Positions 1-9,215 are shown, numbered from the stretch's first letter. The stretch is DNA of 64,000 nt from an uncultured Bacteroidales bacterium (GCA_900316055.1 ONBK01000008.1:1-64000); one strand, 5' to 3'. The notes: generated from the sequence alone by a model not told the origin. Program-made: numbers and translations.

Positions 1-190
1 CCGGTTGTAACGCCAGTGGCACCGCCGGGTAGCTATGTCTGGATCGGATAAGCGCTGAAAGCATCTAAGTGCGAAGCCGGCCCCAAGATGAGACTTCGTT
101 ATAGGGTGGTCGAAGACTACGACCTTGATAGGCCGCAGGTGTAAAGGCAGCGATGTCAAAGCCGAGCGGTACTAATTACCCGAAGACTTT
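1..190 (+). rRNA. 23S ribosomal RNA, 3' end (partial)
   Basis: The first ~190 bases match the conserved 3' terminal part of bacterial 23S rRNA (for example GGATCGGATAAGCGCTGAAA and GAGCGGTACTAATTACCCGA, the end of the last domain). The gene enters from the left edge, so only domain VI remains. The exact 3' end is estimated from the conserved closing segment and may be off by about 10 bases. The 5S gene follows 60 bases later, the usual order of an rrn operon. Confidence 0.95.
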
Positions 191-253
191 CCGTTAGTAC
201 ATTTAATGTACATTTCTCTTATATGTTTTGTTCCAGATGTCAAAACCATTATT

Positions 254-364
<111 letters not shown>

Positions 365-365
365 G

Positions 366-373
366 TATCTTTG
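366..373 (+). promoter_or_regulatory. -7 box (TATCTTTG) of the symporter promoter
   Basis: TATCTTTG matches the Bacteroidota -7 consensus TAnnTTTG and is followed by GC, as is common. It sits two bases behind the 5S 3' end and about 20 bases before the ATG at 395. The nearest TTTG (338-341) is 24 bases upstream instead of ~19, so the -33 part is weak and would lie inside the 5S gene. Confidence 0.6.
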
Positions 374-394
374 CACTTCGAAAAAACAACTGTC

Positions 395-1960
395 ATGGAT
401 TCTTTTGGCGAATGGCTTACAACGGCGATTGAGACCGTGAACGGATGGGTGTGGAGCCCGGCTTTGGTGGGATTGTGCCTGATGGCGGGACTGTATTTCA
501 CGCTGCGTACCCGTTTCGTTCAGTTGCGCCGCTTCCGCGAGATGGTGGGTCTCCTTTTCGGTAGAAAAAACAAGGATAAGAGCAAGGTCGGCATCTCGTC
601 GTTCCAGGCTTTCGCTATGGCATTGTCGGGTCGTGTGGGCACCGGCAATATCGTGGGTGTGGCAACGGCCATCGGTTTCGGTGGCCCCGGAGCTATCGTC
701 TGGATGTGGGTCATAGCTTTCTTCGGTGCGGGCAGTGCTTTTGTGGAGGCTACACTGGCACAGATATATAAAGAAAACCATAACGGCCAGTTCCGTGGCG
801 GTCCGGCATATTATATTGAAAAAGGTCTACGCAGTCCGCTGTTGGGCTGTGTTTTTGCCGTACTGGCGGCACTGGCCTGCGGTGTCTTCCTGCCTCCCGT
901 GCAGTGCAACGGCATCGCCTTGTCGTGCTCCCGCTCATTCGGTGTGGAGGTGTGGGTGATAGGTCTCATAGTGGCCGCACTCATCGCCTTGGTCATCATT
1001 GGCGGTGTGAAACGTATCGCCAATGTGGCGCAAATCATAGCTCCCGTGATGGCGGTGATATATATCATTCTCTCGATAGTGGTGTTGGCTGTCCACTGGC
1101 AGTTGGTGCCAGATGTCTTCATTCAGATGCTGCGTGGCGCCGTGGGTGTCAACGAGGTGTCAGGGGCCCTGTTGGGCACCACCATCGCTTGGGGCGTGAA
1201 ACGTGGCATCTACAGCAATGAGGCAGGGCAGGGTACAGGTGCTATCGTGGCCGCCGCCGCCAAGGTGAACCATCCGGTGAAACAAGGACTGGTACAGGCC
1301 TTCTCAGTTTATATCGACACCCTGTTGGTGTGCACCGCTACAGCCATGATGATTCTGGCTTGCAAGACCTATAATATCATCGACACCGTTACCGTGAATA
1401 GCGGTTCGTCCGCCATTGTTACCTATCTTCAACAAAACCCCGGTGCACCGGAGGGCGAGCCTGGCGTGTTCTACACTACCAGCGCCCTCGGCAGCGTGGT
1501 GGGGAATGACGCGGGAGATATGATTATCTCCATCGCCCTCTTCTTCTTCGCCTTCACCACCATCATGGCCTACTATTACTATGCCGAGACCAACCTCGTC
1601 TACCTCTTCAACCGTTGGCGCCGCCGCATCTACAAGAAACACCCCGAACGTCTGGAGGAATTGGAACATGCCGATATGCATTTTGGCGATGACCGTGGGG
1701 AGAAAATTGTGGTGTGGTCATTGCGTGCAGGCACCATTAGCGCCGTATTCATAGGGTCGTTGGTGGGCAGCGGCATTGTGTGGACGGTGGGCGACATCGG
1801 AGTGGGGGTTATGGCATGGATTAATATCGTCACCATCCTTATCCTTTCGCCCAAAGCACTGCGGGCGCTTCGCGATTACGAAAGGCAGAAAAAAGAGGGG
1901 AAGGAGCCTCGTTTTGATCCCGAAGCACTGAATATTGAAAATGTAGAGTATTGGCATTGA
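395..1960 (+). CDS. alanine/glycine:cation symporter (AGCS family)
   Basis: A 521-residue multi-pass inner-membrane protein of the alanine or glycine:cation symporter family (AlsT/DagA-like), which imports small neutral amino acids with Na+ or H+. The family signature is clear near residues 60-130: SFQAFAMALSGRVGTGNIVG, then FGGPGAIVWMWV and GGPAYYIEKGL; a second conserved block is WGVKRGIYSNEAGQGT. About ten hydrophobic segments are visible and the length is normal for the family. A frame-open TTG at 371 lies inside the -7 promoter box, so the ATG at 395 is chosen. It is transcribed from its own promoter behind the rRNA operon. Confidence 0.93.
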   Translation: MDSFGEWLTTAIETVNGWVWSPALVGLCLMAGLYFTLRTRFVQLRRFREMVGLLFGRKNKDKSKVGISSFQAFAMALSGRVGTGNIVGVATAIGFGGPGAIVWMWVIAFFGAGSAFVEATLAQIYKENHNGQFRGGPAYYIEKGLRSPLLGCVFAVLAALACGVFLPPVQCNGIALSCSRSFGVEVWVIGLIVAALIALVIIGGVKRIANVAQIIAPVMAVIYIILSIVVLAVHWQLVPDVFIQMLRGAVGVNEVSGALLGTTIAWGVKRGIYSNEAGQGTGAIVAAAAKVNHPVKQGLVQAFSVYIDTLLVCTATAMMILACKTYNIIDTVTVNSGSSAIVTYLQQNPGAPEGEPGVFYTTSALGSVVGNDAGDMIISIALFFFAFTTIMAYYYYAETNLVYLFNRWRRRIYKKHPERLEELEHADMHFGDDRGEKIVVWSLRAGTISAVFIGSLVGSGIVWTVGDIGVGVMAWINIVTILILSPKALRALRDYERQKKEGKEPRFDPEALNIENVEYWH

Positions 1961-1970
1961 TTTATTGGTT

Positions 1971-2282
1971 ATGTATGATATCAAGATAACAGCCATCCGC
2001 AAGGCGGATTACAAAGACCTGCAGGCGCTCTATGAGAACCCCATAGAGCATACCTGTGATGTGTTGGAAGGCCAGACGTGGATTTCCCACAACGGTGAGA
2101 TGCCCGAGGGTATGTGCGACAGCGCCTGGGAGAGCATGCGCTCTTTCGTGGAGGCGCTGGCTCGCGGTGAAGGTAATTTCTACGACGGATGGATGAAAAA
2201 TCCTTATAGTGCGATGATCAGTTGCAACGACGGTTTCCGGCCAGTGAGTTTTTTGCTGGAGGCGATAACGGTTAATGGTTAA
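1971..2282 (+). CDS. TIGR04076 family protein
   Basis: A 103-residue soluble protein that fits the small TIGR04076 family: an N-terminal YDIKITAIRK strand, a middle GQTWI segment, PEGMCDSAW with the conserved Cys, and a C-terminal DGFRPVSFLLEAI strand. The family's function is unknown. ATG 1971 lies ten bases after the symporter stop codon, so the two genes are probably cotranscribed. An in-frame TTG two codons earlier is less likely. The last five codons and the stop (residues ITVNG) lie inside a run of TAACGGT-like heptamers, so the C-terminus has probably been replaced by repeat sequence. Confidence 0.75.
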   Translation: MYDIKITAIRKADYKDLQALYENPIEHTCDVLEGQTWISHNGEMPEGMCDSAWESMRSFVEALARGEGNFYDGWMKNPYSAMISCNDGFRPVSFLLEAITVNG

Positions 2283-2310
2283 CGTTTGAAGTTGAAAAAG
2301 TTCAAAGTTT
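2266..2310 (+). repeat. degenerate heptamer tract over a gene 3' end
   Basis: TAACGGT, TAATGGT, TAACGTT, TGAAGTT follow each other at exact 7-base steps from 2266, then decay into GTTCAAAGTTTAAAA. The stop codon TAA at 2280 is the start of the third unit. Confidence 0.6.
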
Positions 2311-2334
2311 AAAAAATAGAAATACAATAATATT

Positions 2335-4413
2335 ATGGCAAAGATTAACAAATTAATTGGCAAAGACGGTTATCCTTGGAAGTTCAGCACCGTCGGTGGC
2401 GTGACACGTGTCAACATCGAGTCGGGAGAGGATATCGCCCATCTGAATGAGTTGGACCAGAAACTCTGGACCGTGCTGAGTTGTCCCGTGAAAGGACTGG
2501 AATTCGACGAGAAGACGCTGACACTGATGGATGCCGACAAGGACGGCCGCATCCGTGTCAATGAGGTGGTGGCCGCCTCGCAGTGGCTCACCAAGGTGTT
2601 GAAGGACATGAATTACCTGCTCGAAGGAAAGGACACTGTCGACTTCGCCCAAGTGCAGGCTGACACCGACGAGGGCAAGGAAGTCCTCGAGTCGGCACGT
2701 CTCATCCTCAGTCAGCTGGGGCAGGAGAAAGAATGCATCTCCCTGACCGACGTGGCCGAATATATGGCAGGTTATGAGGAGAAATGCAAGGCCGAGTATA
2801 CCGCTGCCAATGCCGAGCCTTTCGAGCCTCCCTATGGTGACAAGAGCGACGATGCCGAAGCTGCCGTCAACGCCCTCCGTGCCAAAGTGGCCGACTTCTT
2901 CATGCGCTGCAAGCTGGTGCAGTTTGACGAAGAGGCGGGTGCCGCCCTCGATGTGCAGGTAGAGAAAATCGCCGCCATCAGCGGTAGCAATCTCGCCGAC
3001 AACGCTGCCGAGATCTCCACCTATCCGCTGGCACGTCCTGTCAAGGAGGCCCTGCTGCCCCTCAACGGTGGCATCAACCCCGCTTGGCAGGCCGCCTTTG
3101 CTACACTGAAGGCCCTCGTGCTGGATGTTGACTTTGCTGGCAAGGAGAGCCTCTCCGAGGACGAGTGGAATGGCATCCTCGCCAAAGTCGATGCTTATAC
3201 GGAGTGGAAGGCCGCAGGCGAGACCGCCATGAACGAAGCCGTCGCTGAGAAACTAAAAGTCCATTCTGCCGCTATCGAACCCGTAGAGAAGCTCCTGCGT
3301 CTCTGCCGCGATTTCTTCCGCCTGCTCCATAATTTCGTTGTCTTTAGGGATTTCTATCGCCGCGATGATAGTTTACAGGCCATCTTCCAAGCGGGTAAAC
3401 TCTATATTGACCAGCGCTGCTGCGAGCTTTGCGTGAAGGTCGACGATATGGGCAAACACCTCAACTCCGCTGGCAAGAGCGGCATCTACCTGCTCTACTG
3501 CCACTGCGTCAGCAAGGTGAAAGGTACCGAGATGGACATCGTGGCCGCCCTCACCGATGGCGATATCAAAGATCTCCACGAAGGCAAGAACGCCATTTTC
3601 TACGACCGCACGGGTCAGGACTGGGATGCCACTGTCACCAAGATTATCGACAATCCTATCTCCATCCGTCAGGCTTTCTGGAGTCCCTACCGTAAGTTCG
3701 GCAACTGGATTACCGACAAGATCACCAAGAAGGCCGAGGAGAAAGAAAGCAAGTCGTTCGAGGACATGACTGCAAAGGCCGACACCGCGACAGAAAATAT
3801 CGCCGCCAAGAAGGAGGCGACTCCCGAGGAGAAAAAAGCCGACGAGAAGAAAGCCCAGATGTTTGACATCGCCAAGTTCGCCGGTATCTTCGCTGCCATC
3901 GGCTTGGCTTTAGGTGCCATTGGTGGCGCACTGGCCACCCTCGGTGGCTTCGTTACCGAGAAATGGTACAACGCCCTTCTTCTTATCGCCGCCATCGTCA
4001 TCTTCATCTCCGGACCCTCGATGCTTCTCGCCTGGCTCAAGCTGCGCAAGCGCAACCTCGGCCCGCTGCTGAACGCCAATGGCTGGGCCATCAACTCCAT
4101 GGTGAAAATCAACACCACCTTTGGCCAGACGCTGACTTCCATGGCCCAATATCCCAAGGTGGTGGGCAAGGATCCTTTCGCCGACAAGAAGATGGCTTGG
4201 TGGAAGAAATGCCTTATCTGGTTGGTTATCTTGGCTGCCTTATTTGTCGTAGGCTTCCGTCTGACGCAGCACTACTGGATATGGGAGTCAAAGCCTGTCG
4301 AGGAGCCTGTGGCCGAAGTTGTGGAGGCAACGGCTGATGCCGCCGCCGAAGCTCCCGCTCCCGAGGCACCTGCTGAAGAGGCTCCTGCACCCGAAGAGGC
4401 TCCTGCCGAATGA
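2335..4413 (+). CDS. EF-hand-containing membrane protein, function unknown
   Basis: A 692-residue protein that I cannot assign to a characterised family. Residues 66-77 (DADKDGRIRVNE) form a canonical EF-hand calcium loop with Asp at 1, 3 and 5, Gly at 6 and Glu at 12. The first ~480 residues are soluble and largely helical. Residues ~485-510 are a charged Lys/Glu linker. Three hydrophobic segments follow (about 515-545, 550-570 and 627-645). The tail after residue 655 is a Glu/Pro/Ala-rich repeat. The large N-terminal part is probably cytoplasmic, but topology is inferred. The gene overlaps the following nuclease-like gene by four bases (ATGA), so the two are translationally coupled. Confidence 0.7.
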   Translation: MAKINKLIGKDGYPWKFSTVGGVTRVNIESGEDIAHLNELDQKLWTVLSCPVKGLEFDEKTLTLMDADKDGRIRVNEVVAASQWLTKVLKDMNYLLEGKDTVDFAQVQADTDEGKEVLESARLILSQLGQEKECISLTDVAEYMAGYEEKCKAEYTAANAEPFEPPYGDKSDDAEAAVNALRAKVADFFMRCKLVQFDEEAGAALDVQVEKIAAISGSNLADNAAEISTYPLARPVKEALLPLNGGINPAWQAAFATLKALVLDVDFAGKESLSEDEWNGILAKVDAYTEWKAAGETAMNEAVAEKLKVHSAAIEPVEKLLRLCRDFFRLLHNFVVFRDFYRRDDSLQAIFQAGKLYIDQRCCELCVKVDDMGKHLNSAGKSGIYLLYCHCVSKVKGTEMDIVAALTDGDIKDLHEGKNAIFYDRTGQDWDATVTKIIDNPISIRQAFWSPYRKFGNWITDKITKKAEEKESKSFEDMTAKADTATENIAAKKEATPEEKKADEKKAQMFDIAKFAGIFAAIGLALGAIGGALATLGGFVTEKWYNALLLIAAIVIFISGPSMLLAWLKLRKRNLGPLLNANGWAINSMVKINTTFGQTLTSMAQYPKVVGKDPFADKKMAWWKKCLIWLVILAALFVVGFRLTQHYWIWESKPVEEPVAEVVEATADAAAEAPAPEAPAEEAPAPEEAPAE

Positions 4414-5387
4414 AACGCTTACTGCTGATACTCTTTTTGATGGTGTCGGAAGTGAGTGCACAGAATCAGGCGGCGGTTTTCACCGCCGCCTGGTGGAACG
4501 TGGAGAATCTCTTCGACCTGCGCGACGACCCCAAGACCAACGATGACGAGTTCACTCCCACGGGCGACCGTCACTGGACGCGACGTCGTTTAAATGACAA
4601 GGTCAACGGCATCTACAAGACCCTCTTGATGATGGACCTGCCCGATGTGGTGGGACTCGGTGAGGTGGAGAATGCCTATGTGCTGCGCGAACTCTGTCAA
4701 GGGACACCGTTAGCGCAGATCCCTTACCGTTACGTGCATTATGACTCGCCCGACCGGCGCGGCATCGATGTGGCCCTTATCTACCGTACCGATCGCTTCA
4801 CCGTCACCCACTCTCGCTCCATCTCTGTCAGTGACAGCGCCGAAGGCTATTTCACGCGCGATATCCTGCTTGTTGAGGGAGTTACCGCCGAGGGCGACAG
4901 CGTCTGTCTGCTCGTCAACCACTGGCCCTCGAAGAGGGGAGGGGAGGAGGCGGATGCCCAGCGGTTACGTATTGCCGATACCCTGCGCACCCAAATGGTC
5001 GAGCTGCATGCCAAACACCCCACGGCCGCCATCATCGCCATGGGCGACATGAATAGTAGCGTCGAGGAAGCGGCCATTGCACAGGGCATGGGATTTGGTT
5101 CCGACACCCTCAGCTCCGACGGCATCCGACTCCTCACCCAGCGGCTGCCGCGCGACATGGGAAGCCACAAATATCAGGGACAGTGGCGCTATATCGACCA
5201 TATGTTTTTTTTGGCCGACGATTTGTGGCAGGTGAAGAAACTCAAGTTGCTACGTTTCGACCATCTCCTCACCGACGACGGCAACCGTCCCGGTCAGCGT
5301 CCCAAGCGCACCTACCAGGGTCCCCGCTACGAAGGTGGCCTCTCCGACCACCTGCCGCTGCTGTTGAAACTCAGCCGGACAAATTAA
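4410..5387 (+). CDS. secreted endonuclease/exonuclease/phosphatase family protein
   Basis: 325 residues. A signal peptide (MKRLLLILFLMVSEVSA, cut before Q) is followed by the endonuclease/exonuclease/phosphatase fold: WWNVENLFD near residue 30 (the metal-site Asn and nearby acid), GLGEVEN near 80 (catalytic Glu), AIIAMGDMNSS near 210 (Asp and Asn), and YIDHMFF plus LSDHLPLLL at the end (catalytic His). All key motifs are present, so it should be an active Mg-dependent phosphodiesterase outside the inner membrane; its substrate cannot be read from the sequence. Its ATG overlaps the upstream stop codon. Confidence 0.85.
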   Translation: MKRLLLILFLMVSEVSAQNQAAVFTAAWWNVENLFDLRDDPKTNDDEFTPTGDRHWTRRRLNDKVNGIYKTLLMMDLPDVVGLGEVENAYVLRELCQGTPLAQIPYRYVHYDSPDRRGIDVALIYRTDRFTVTHSRSISVSDSAEGYFTRDILLVEGVTAEGDSVCLLVNHWPSKRGGEEADAQRLRIADTLRTQMVELHAKHPTAAIIAMGDMNSSVEEAAIAQGMGFGSDTLSSDGIRLLTQRLPRDMGSHKYQGQWRYIDHMFFLADDLWQVKKLKLLRFDHLLTDDGNRPGQRPKRTYQGPRYEGGLSDHLPLLLKLSRTN

Positions 5388-5388
5388 T

Positions 5389-5419
5389 TTTGTTCTTTGC
5401 GCAAGTTTGTGTATTTTTG
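5389..5419 (+). promoter_or_regulatory. Bacteroidota-type promoter of aspS
   Basis: TTTG at 5389-5392, a 19-base spacer, and TATTTTTG at 5412-5419. It begins two bases after the stop codon of the preceding gene and ends 34 bases before the aspS ATG. Confidence 0.75.
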
Positions 5420-5453
5420 TAATCGTTTTTTTGAGTGAATAATAATAATAACT

Positions 5454-7208
5454 ATGTATAGGACAAATACTTGTGGCGAGCTTCGTCTCGCCAATGTGGG
5501 ACAGACCGTCACCCTCGCCGGCTGGGTGCAGCGCTCGCGCGACCTTGGCGGCATGACTTTTATCGACTTGCGCGACCGTTATGGCATCACGCAGCTGGCA
5601 TTCAATATGGAGGCCAATGCTCCGCTTTGCGAGCAGGCCCGCAAACTGGGTCGCGAATATGTTATCCAGGTGACCGGTAAGGTCATCGAGCGCAGTTCAA
5701 AGAACTCAAAAATTCCTACAGGTGATATCGAACTCGAGGTCACCGAACTGAATATCCTTAACGAGGCCAAGACGCCTCCCTTTACCATCGAAGACCAGAG
5801 CGACGGTGGCGACGACCTCCGCATGAAATACCGCTACCTCGACATCCGCCGCAATCCCGTGCGCAACAACCTCATCATGCGCCACCAGATGGCTATGTTG
5901 GTGAGAAACTACCTCTCCGACCGCGATTTTCTCGAGATAGAGACCCCCATGCTCATCAAGAGCACCCCCGAAGGGGCCCGCGACTTCGTTGTCCCTTCCC
6001 GCATGAACCCCGGTGAGTTCTATGCCCTGCCGCAGAGTCCGCAGCAGTACAAGCAGTTGCTGATGGTGGCTGGCATGGATCGCTACTTCCAGATTGTGCG
6101 CTGCTTCCGCGACGAGGACCTCCGCGCCGATCGTCAGCCGGAGTTCACGCAGATCGACTGCGAGATGAGCTTTGTACATCAAGAGGATGTGCTCAACATG
6201 TTCGAAGGCCTCGCCAAGCATCTCTTCAAGGAGATGAAGGGCATCGAGTTCGACAAATTCCCCCGCATGACCTGGCACGATGCCATGCGCCTCTACGGTA
6301 GCGACAAGCCCGACCTGCGTTTCGGCATGACCTTCAAGGAGGTCACCGACGTGGTCAAGGGTCACGGTTTCGGCCTCTTCGACAGCAGCGAGCTGGTGGT
6401 GGGCATCGTGGCCGAAGGCTGCGCCGAATACACCCGCAAGCAGCTCGACGCGCTGACCGACTTCGTCAAACGTCCGCAGGTGGGTGCCGGCGGTATGGTC
6501 TATATCAAATACAACGCCGATGGCAGCTTCAAGAGCAGCGTGGACAAGTTCTACGATGCCGAAGCCTTGAAAGCTATTGCCGACAAGATGGAAGCCAAGC
6601 CCGGCGACCTCATGCTACTGCTTTGCGGCCCCGCCATGAAGACGCGTGTGCAGCTCTGCGCCCTGCGCCTCGAGATGGGCAACCAGCTCGGCTTGCGCGA
6701 CCCGCAGAAGTTCGCACCCCTTTGGGTCATCGACTTCCCGCTGCTGGAGTGGGACGACGAGACACAGCGCTACTATGCCATGCATCACCCCTTCACGGCT
6801 CCCAAGCCCGAGGACGAGCCGCTGCTCGACGACCCCAGCCGTTGGGGCGACATCCGCGCCAACGCCTACGATATCGTGATGAACGGCACCGAGGTGGGTG
6901 GCGGTAGTATCCGTATCCACGACCGTGTGTTGCAGAACAAGATGTTCCACACCCTCGGCTTCACCGACGAGAGCGCTGCCGCACAGTTCGGCTTCCTGAT
7001 GGATGCCTTTACCTATGGCGCACCACCACACGCCGGTCTTGCCTTCGGCTTCGACCGCCTCTGCTCCATCTTCGCCGGTGCCGACAGCATTCGCGACTTC
7101 ATCGCCTTCCCGAAGAACAACGCCGGTCGTGACGTGATGAGCCAGTCGCCCGCCCCCATCGCCCCCGAGCAGCTCGAAGAGCTCCAGATAGCAATTAAGA
7201 AGAACTAG
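5454..7208 (+). CDS. aspS: aspartate--tRNA ligase
   Basis: 584 residues, the normal length of bacterial class IIb AspRS, which charges tRNA-Asp in the cytoplasm. Residues 1-105 form the OB-fold anticodon-binding domain ([20 protein letters not shown]). Motif 2 is [18 protein letters not shown] near 218-235, the bacterial GAD insertion lies near 285-415, and motif 3 is GLAFGFDRL near 528. The gene has its own promoter. Its TAG stop codon is also the TAG of the first CTAG unit of the repeat tract that follows. Confidence 0.97.
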   Translation: MYRTNTCGELRLANVGQTVTLAGWVQRSRDLGGMTFIDLRDRYGITQLAFNMEANAPLCEQARKLGREYVIQVTGKVIERSSKNSKIPTGDIELEVTELNILNEAKTPPFTIEDQSDGGDDLRMKYRYLDIRRNPVRNNLIMRHQMAMLVRNYLSDRDFLEIETPMLIKSTPEGARDFVVPSRMNPGEFYALPQSPQQYKQLLMVAGMDRYFQIVRCFRDEDLRADRQPEFTQIDCEMSFVHQEDVLNMFEGLAKHLFKEMKGIEFDKFPRMTWHDAMRLYGSDKPDLRFGMTFKEVTDVVKGHGFGLFDSSELVVGIVAEGCAEYTRKQLDALTDFVKRPQVGAGGMVYIKYNADGSFKSSVDKFYDAEALKAIADKMEAKPGDLMLLLCGPAMKTRVQLCALRLEMGNQLGLRDPQKFAPLWVIDFPLLEWDDETQRYYAMHHPFTAPKPEDEPLLDDPSRWGDIRANAYDIVMNGTEVGGGSIRIHDRVLQNKMFHTLGFTDESAAAQFGFLMDAFTYGAPPHAGLAFGFDRLCSIFAGADSIRDFIAFPKNNAGRDVMSQSPAPIAPEQLEELQIAIKKN

Positions 7209-7253
7209 TTAAACTAGTTAGGCTAGTTAGACTAGTTCAACTAGTAAAACTAG
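7205..7253 (+). repeat. 9-bp CTAG tandem tract behind aspS
   Basis: CTAG recurs at 7205, 7214, 7223, 7232, 7241 and 7250, an exact 9-base period with unit CTAGTTNNA. The aspS stop codon is part of the first unit. A second tract of the same family lies behind the next gene. Confidence 0.85.
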
Positions 7254-7262
7254 AAAAAAAAC

Positions 7263-7898
7263 ATGCAACAGCATCAGTCCATCTTCAAGCAGACTGCCAA
7301 CTGGCGTAATCTTCACCTTTATCAGAAGAGTGATGCTTTGTACCAACTGACAGTGTTTTTTTGCAAGAAGTTCTTGTCACAGTATGGCGACCGCACTGTC
7401 GACCAGATGGTGCAGGCCGCACGAAGCGGTAAGCAGAACATTGTAGAGGGCAGTGAGGATGGCAAGACGAGCACCGAAATGGAACTTAAACTGCTTAATG
7501 TGGCGAGGGCAAGCATTGGAGAACTGCGCGAAGATTACGAGGATTATTTGAAAGGTCATGGACTGACACAGTGGGATAAACGTCATCCCCGATTTGATGC
7601 TATGTTGACGTTCTGTCGTGAGCATAATGACTATGCTGATTATGAACCACTGGTAGAGAAGATGTCGGACGAGGAGTTTTGCAATATGTCTATTACGGTA
7701 TGTCGTTTCACTGATAAAATGATGGTTTCCTATCTGGAATTCTTGGAAAAACGTTTTGTTACAGAAGGTGGTATAAAGGAACGCATGCACTCTGTGCGTA
7801 CTGGTTTTCGGAAAGAGCAGGATGCCAAGATGGCAGCCCTCGAACAGGAAAACCAACGGCTGAAGGAATTATTGAGACAACACGGAATAGATTTCTAG
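7263..7898 (+). CDS. four helix bundle suffix domain protein
   Basis: 211 residues of the four-helix-bundle (S23/diversity-generating Avd-like) superfamily with the Bacteroidota 'suffix' extension. Residues 1-130 carry the helical bundle (YGDRTVDQMVQAARSGKQNI, then EGSEDGKTSTEMELKLLNVA). Residues 180-207 are a short coiled coil (AALEQENQRLKELLRQ). The function of such solitary proteins is not known. The ATG follows the CTAG tract directly, and the TAG stop codon again falls in the first CTAG unit of the next tract, so the gene is framed by two copies of the same repeat family. Confidence 0.8.
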   Translation: MQQHQSIFKQTANWRNLHLYQKSDALYQLTVFFCKKFLSQYGDRTVDQMVQAARSGKQNIVEGSEDGKTSTEMELKLLNVARASIGELREDYEDYLKGHGLTQWDKRHPRFDAMLTFCREHNDYADYEPLVEKMSDEEFCNMSITVCRFTDKMMVSYLEFLEKRFVTEGGIKERMHSVRTGFRKEQDAKMAALEQENQRLKELLRQHGIDF

Positions 7899-7961
7899 TT
7901 AGACTAGTTAAACTAGTTAAACAAGTTGTACTAGTCAGACTAGAAAAACTAGAAAAACTAT
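7895..7961 (+). repeat. 9-bp CTAG tandem tract behind the four-helix-bundle gene
   Basis: CTAG at 7895, 7904, 7913, 7931, 7940 and 7949, with degenerate units at 7922 (CAAG) and 7958 (CTAT), all in one 9-base register. The gene's stop codon TAG 7896-7898 belongs to the first unit. Confidence 0.85.
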
Positions 7962-7964
7962 CCG

Positions 7965-8004
7965 ATAAACAAAGGAGGTGCCTCAAGGCACCTCCTTTGT
8001 TTAT
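7965..8004. terminator. bidirectional 18-bp hairpin terminator
   Basis: A perfect 18-bp stem (arms 7965-7982 and 7987-8004) with a TCAA loop. The top of the stem is GC-rich (AGGAGGTGCC) and the base is A/T-rich on both sides, so it can end transcription from either direction between the aspS unit and the convergent rpmF unit. Confidence 0.85.
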
Positions 8005-8121
8005 TAATCCTAAAACACAAAAATGGACTTGCTATGACTCTTTTGTCTCATTTTTCTGGATGCAAAAGTACGACCATTCCCGAAACCCCACAATAACCAT
8101 AATTGGTGATTTGATAAAAAA

Positions 8122-8153
8122 AGAGTGGACTGGCTTGATAGTCAGTCCACTCT
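8122..8153 (-). terminator. terminator behind rpmF
   Basis: Inverted repeat AGAGTGGACTG / CAGTCCACTCT (8122-8132 and 8143-8153) followed on the minus strand by a run of seven T. It lies 26 bases past the rpmF stop codon, on the strand of rpmF. Confidence 0.85.
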
Positions 8154-8178
8154 CTTTCTTGAGTCGTTGTACCTTTGG

Positions 8179-8364
8179 TTACTCTTCGGCACCTTTTTCG
8201 ATGGCGAGTTTACCTCTGTAGTAGCCGCACTCGGGGCATACATGGTGGTACATGACTTGTGCGCCGCAATTGCTGCAGGTAGTCAGCTGGGCGCTCTCCA
8301 ACGCATCGTGCGTTCTTCTCTTGGCCGTTCTGGTCTGCGAGAATCTGTGTTTTGGATGTGGCAT
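8179..8364 (-). CDS. rpmF: 50S ribosomal protein L32
   Basis: 61 residues. It starts MPHPKHRFSQTRTAKRR, the conserved N-terminus of bacterial L32, and carries two CxxC knuckles (CSNC and CPEC), the zinc-binding form. It is part of the large ribosomal subunit. It lies just downstream of the DUF177 gene on the same strand, the conserved yceD-rpmF arrangement. Confidence 0.97.
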   Translation of the reverse strand: MPHPKHRFSQTRTAKRRTHDALESAQLTTCSNCGAQVMYHHVCPECGYYRGKLAIEKGAEE

Positions 8365-8428
8365 ATTATTACTTTTTTAATTATTTATTTCAAATCATTT
8401 ATTCCTCTCACTCCCTTTCACTCCTTTT

Positions 8429-8950
8429 TCACTCCTCACTCCTCAGTTCTTTCAGTGCTTCCCATCGGGGGTCTACTTCCTCACTTTCCTCTTCTCGTAC
8501 TTCACTTTCCATTTGTATGTAGCGGGTCACCTCTGGGTCGCATTCTCCGTCGGGGTGGATGTGTTGCATGGGAATACGCACTGCGACATACTCATACAGC
8601 CACTGGGTCAAGTCGATTTCGAAGGCGTTCTCGGGCAGCACCACTACATCTTCATTCTCGCAGGTCTCCGTGTCGCTGAAACGCACACAAAGGTGCTCTT
8701 CACCAACTATCGGAACCATCACCCTCCCTAAGCAGCGGTCGCAGGGTGTCGCCACCTCGCCGCTCAGTGAAAAAGTGAACATCAGCATACGCTCCAAACG
8801 TTCCATTTTCACTTCAATTTCCACTTTTCCACCCTCGATCTCCTCGTTTTTCCACTCTTCAAAGAACTCTTCGTTTAGCGTAAAGTGGTAGTTGTAATTA
8901 CCTGACTTTAAACCGCTAAAGCGAATTGTCATATCGTCATTCTGACCCAT
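8429..8950 (-). CDS. YceD-like DUF177 protein (23S rRNA accumulation factor family)
   Basis: 173 residues of the DUF177/YceD family, whose members are needed for normal 23S rRNA levels and are almost always encoded next to rpmF, as here. The family features are the central CDRCLG segment and the following acidic stretch ending in FEIDLTQWLYEYVAVRIP. The frame stays open upstream to 9016, but a full promoter lies at 8973-9003, so translation must start at ATG 8950 (MGQNDDMTI). The last codons (LRSEE and stop) fall in a GGAGTGA heptamer run that continues into the gap before rpmF, so the C-terminus may be repeat-derived. Confidence 0.85.
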   Translation of the reverse strand: MGQNDDMTIRFSGLKSGNYNYHFTLNEEFFEEWKNEEIEGGKVEIEVKMERLERMLMFTFSLSGEVATPCDRCLGRVMVPIVGEEHLCVRFSDTETCENEDVVVLPENAFEIDLTQWLYEYVAVRIPMQHIHPDGECDPEVTRYIQMESEVREEESEEVDPRWEALKELRSEE

Positions 8951-8972
8951 TTTCACACTCCTATTGAGTTTG

Positions 8973-9003
8973 CAAAGATACAAACATTTTTTAAACTGAC
9001 AAA
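8973..9003 (-). promoter_or_regulatory. Bacteroidota-type promoter of the DUF177-rpmF unit
   Basis: On the minus strand: TTTG (9003-9000), a 19-base spacer, TATCTTTG (8980-8973). The start codon at 8950 leaves a leader of about 15 bases. Confidence 0.8.
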
Positions 9004-9095
9004 ATTTTTTTTTCATTTTCCCCCTTTCTTTCCCTCCCTATCTCCTTGCTCCTTATCTCCTTATTTTTTTTAATCGATGGATTAAAAAAAATTCG

Positions 9096-9215
9096 TATCT
9101 TTGATTCGCTTCGCTCACGAAGATACTACATTTGACTTCGTCTACGTTGCTTCATCTCGGAAAAGAAAACAAGTTTTCTCTTCTCTCGACTTACGCAACT
9201 TTCGGATATGTCAAA
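9096..9215. other. intergenic inverted-repeat element with an orphan -7 box
   Basis: TATCTTTG at 9096-9103 has no -33 partner. It is followed by nested inverted repeats: CTTCGCTCACGAAG, AGAAAACAAGTTTTCT, and an outer GTTGC / GCAAC pair around the latter. The stretch separates two divergent genes and encodes nothing visible. It resembles a mobile or dispersed palindromic element that carries promoter-like ends. Confidence 0.4.
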
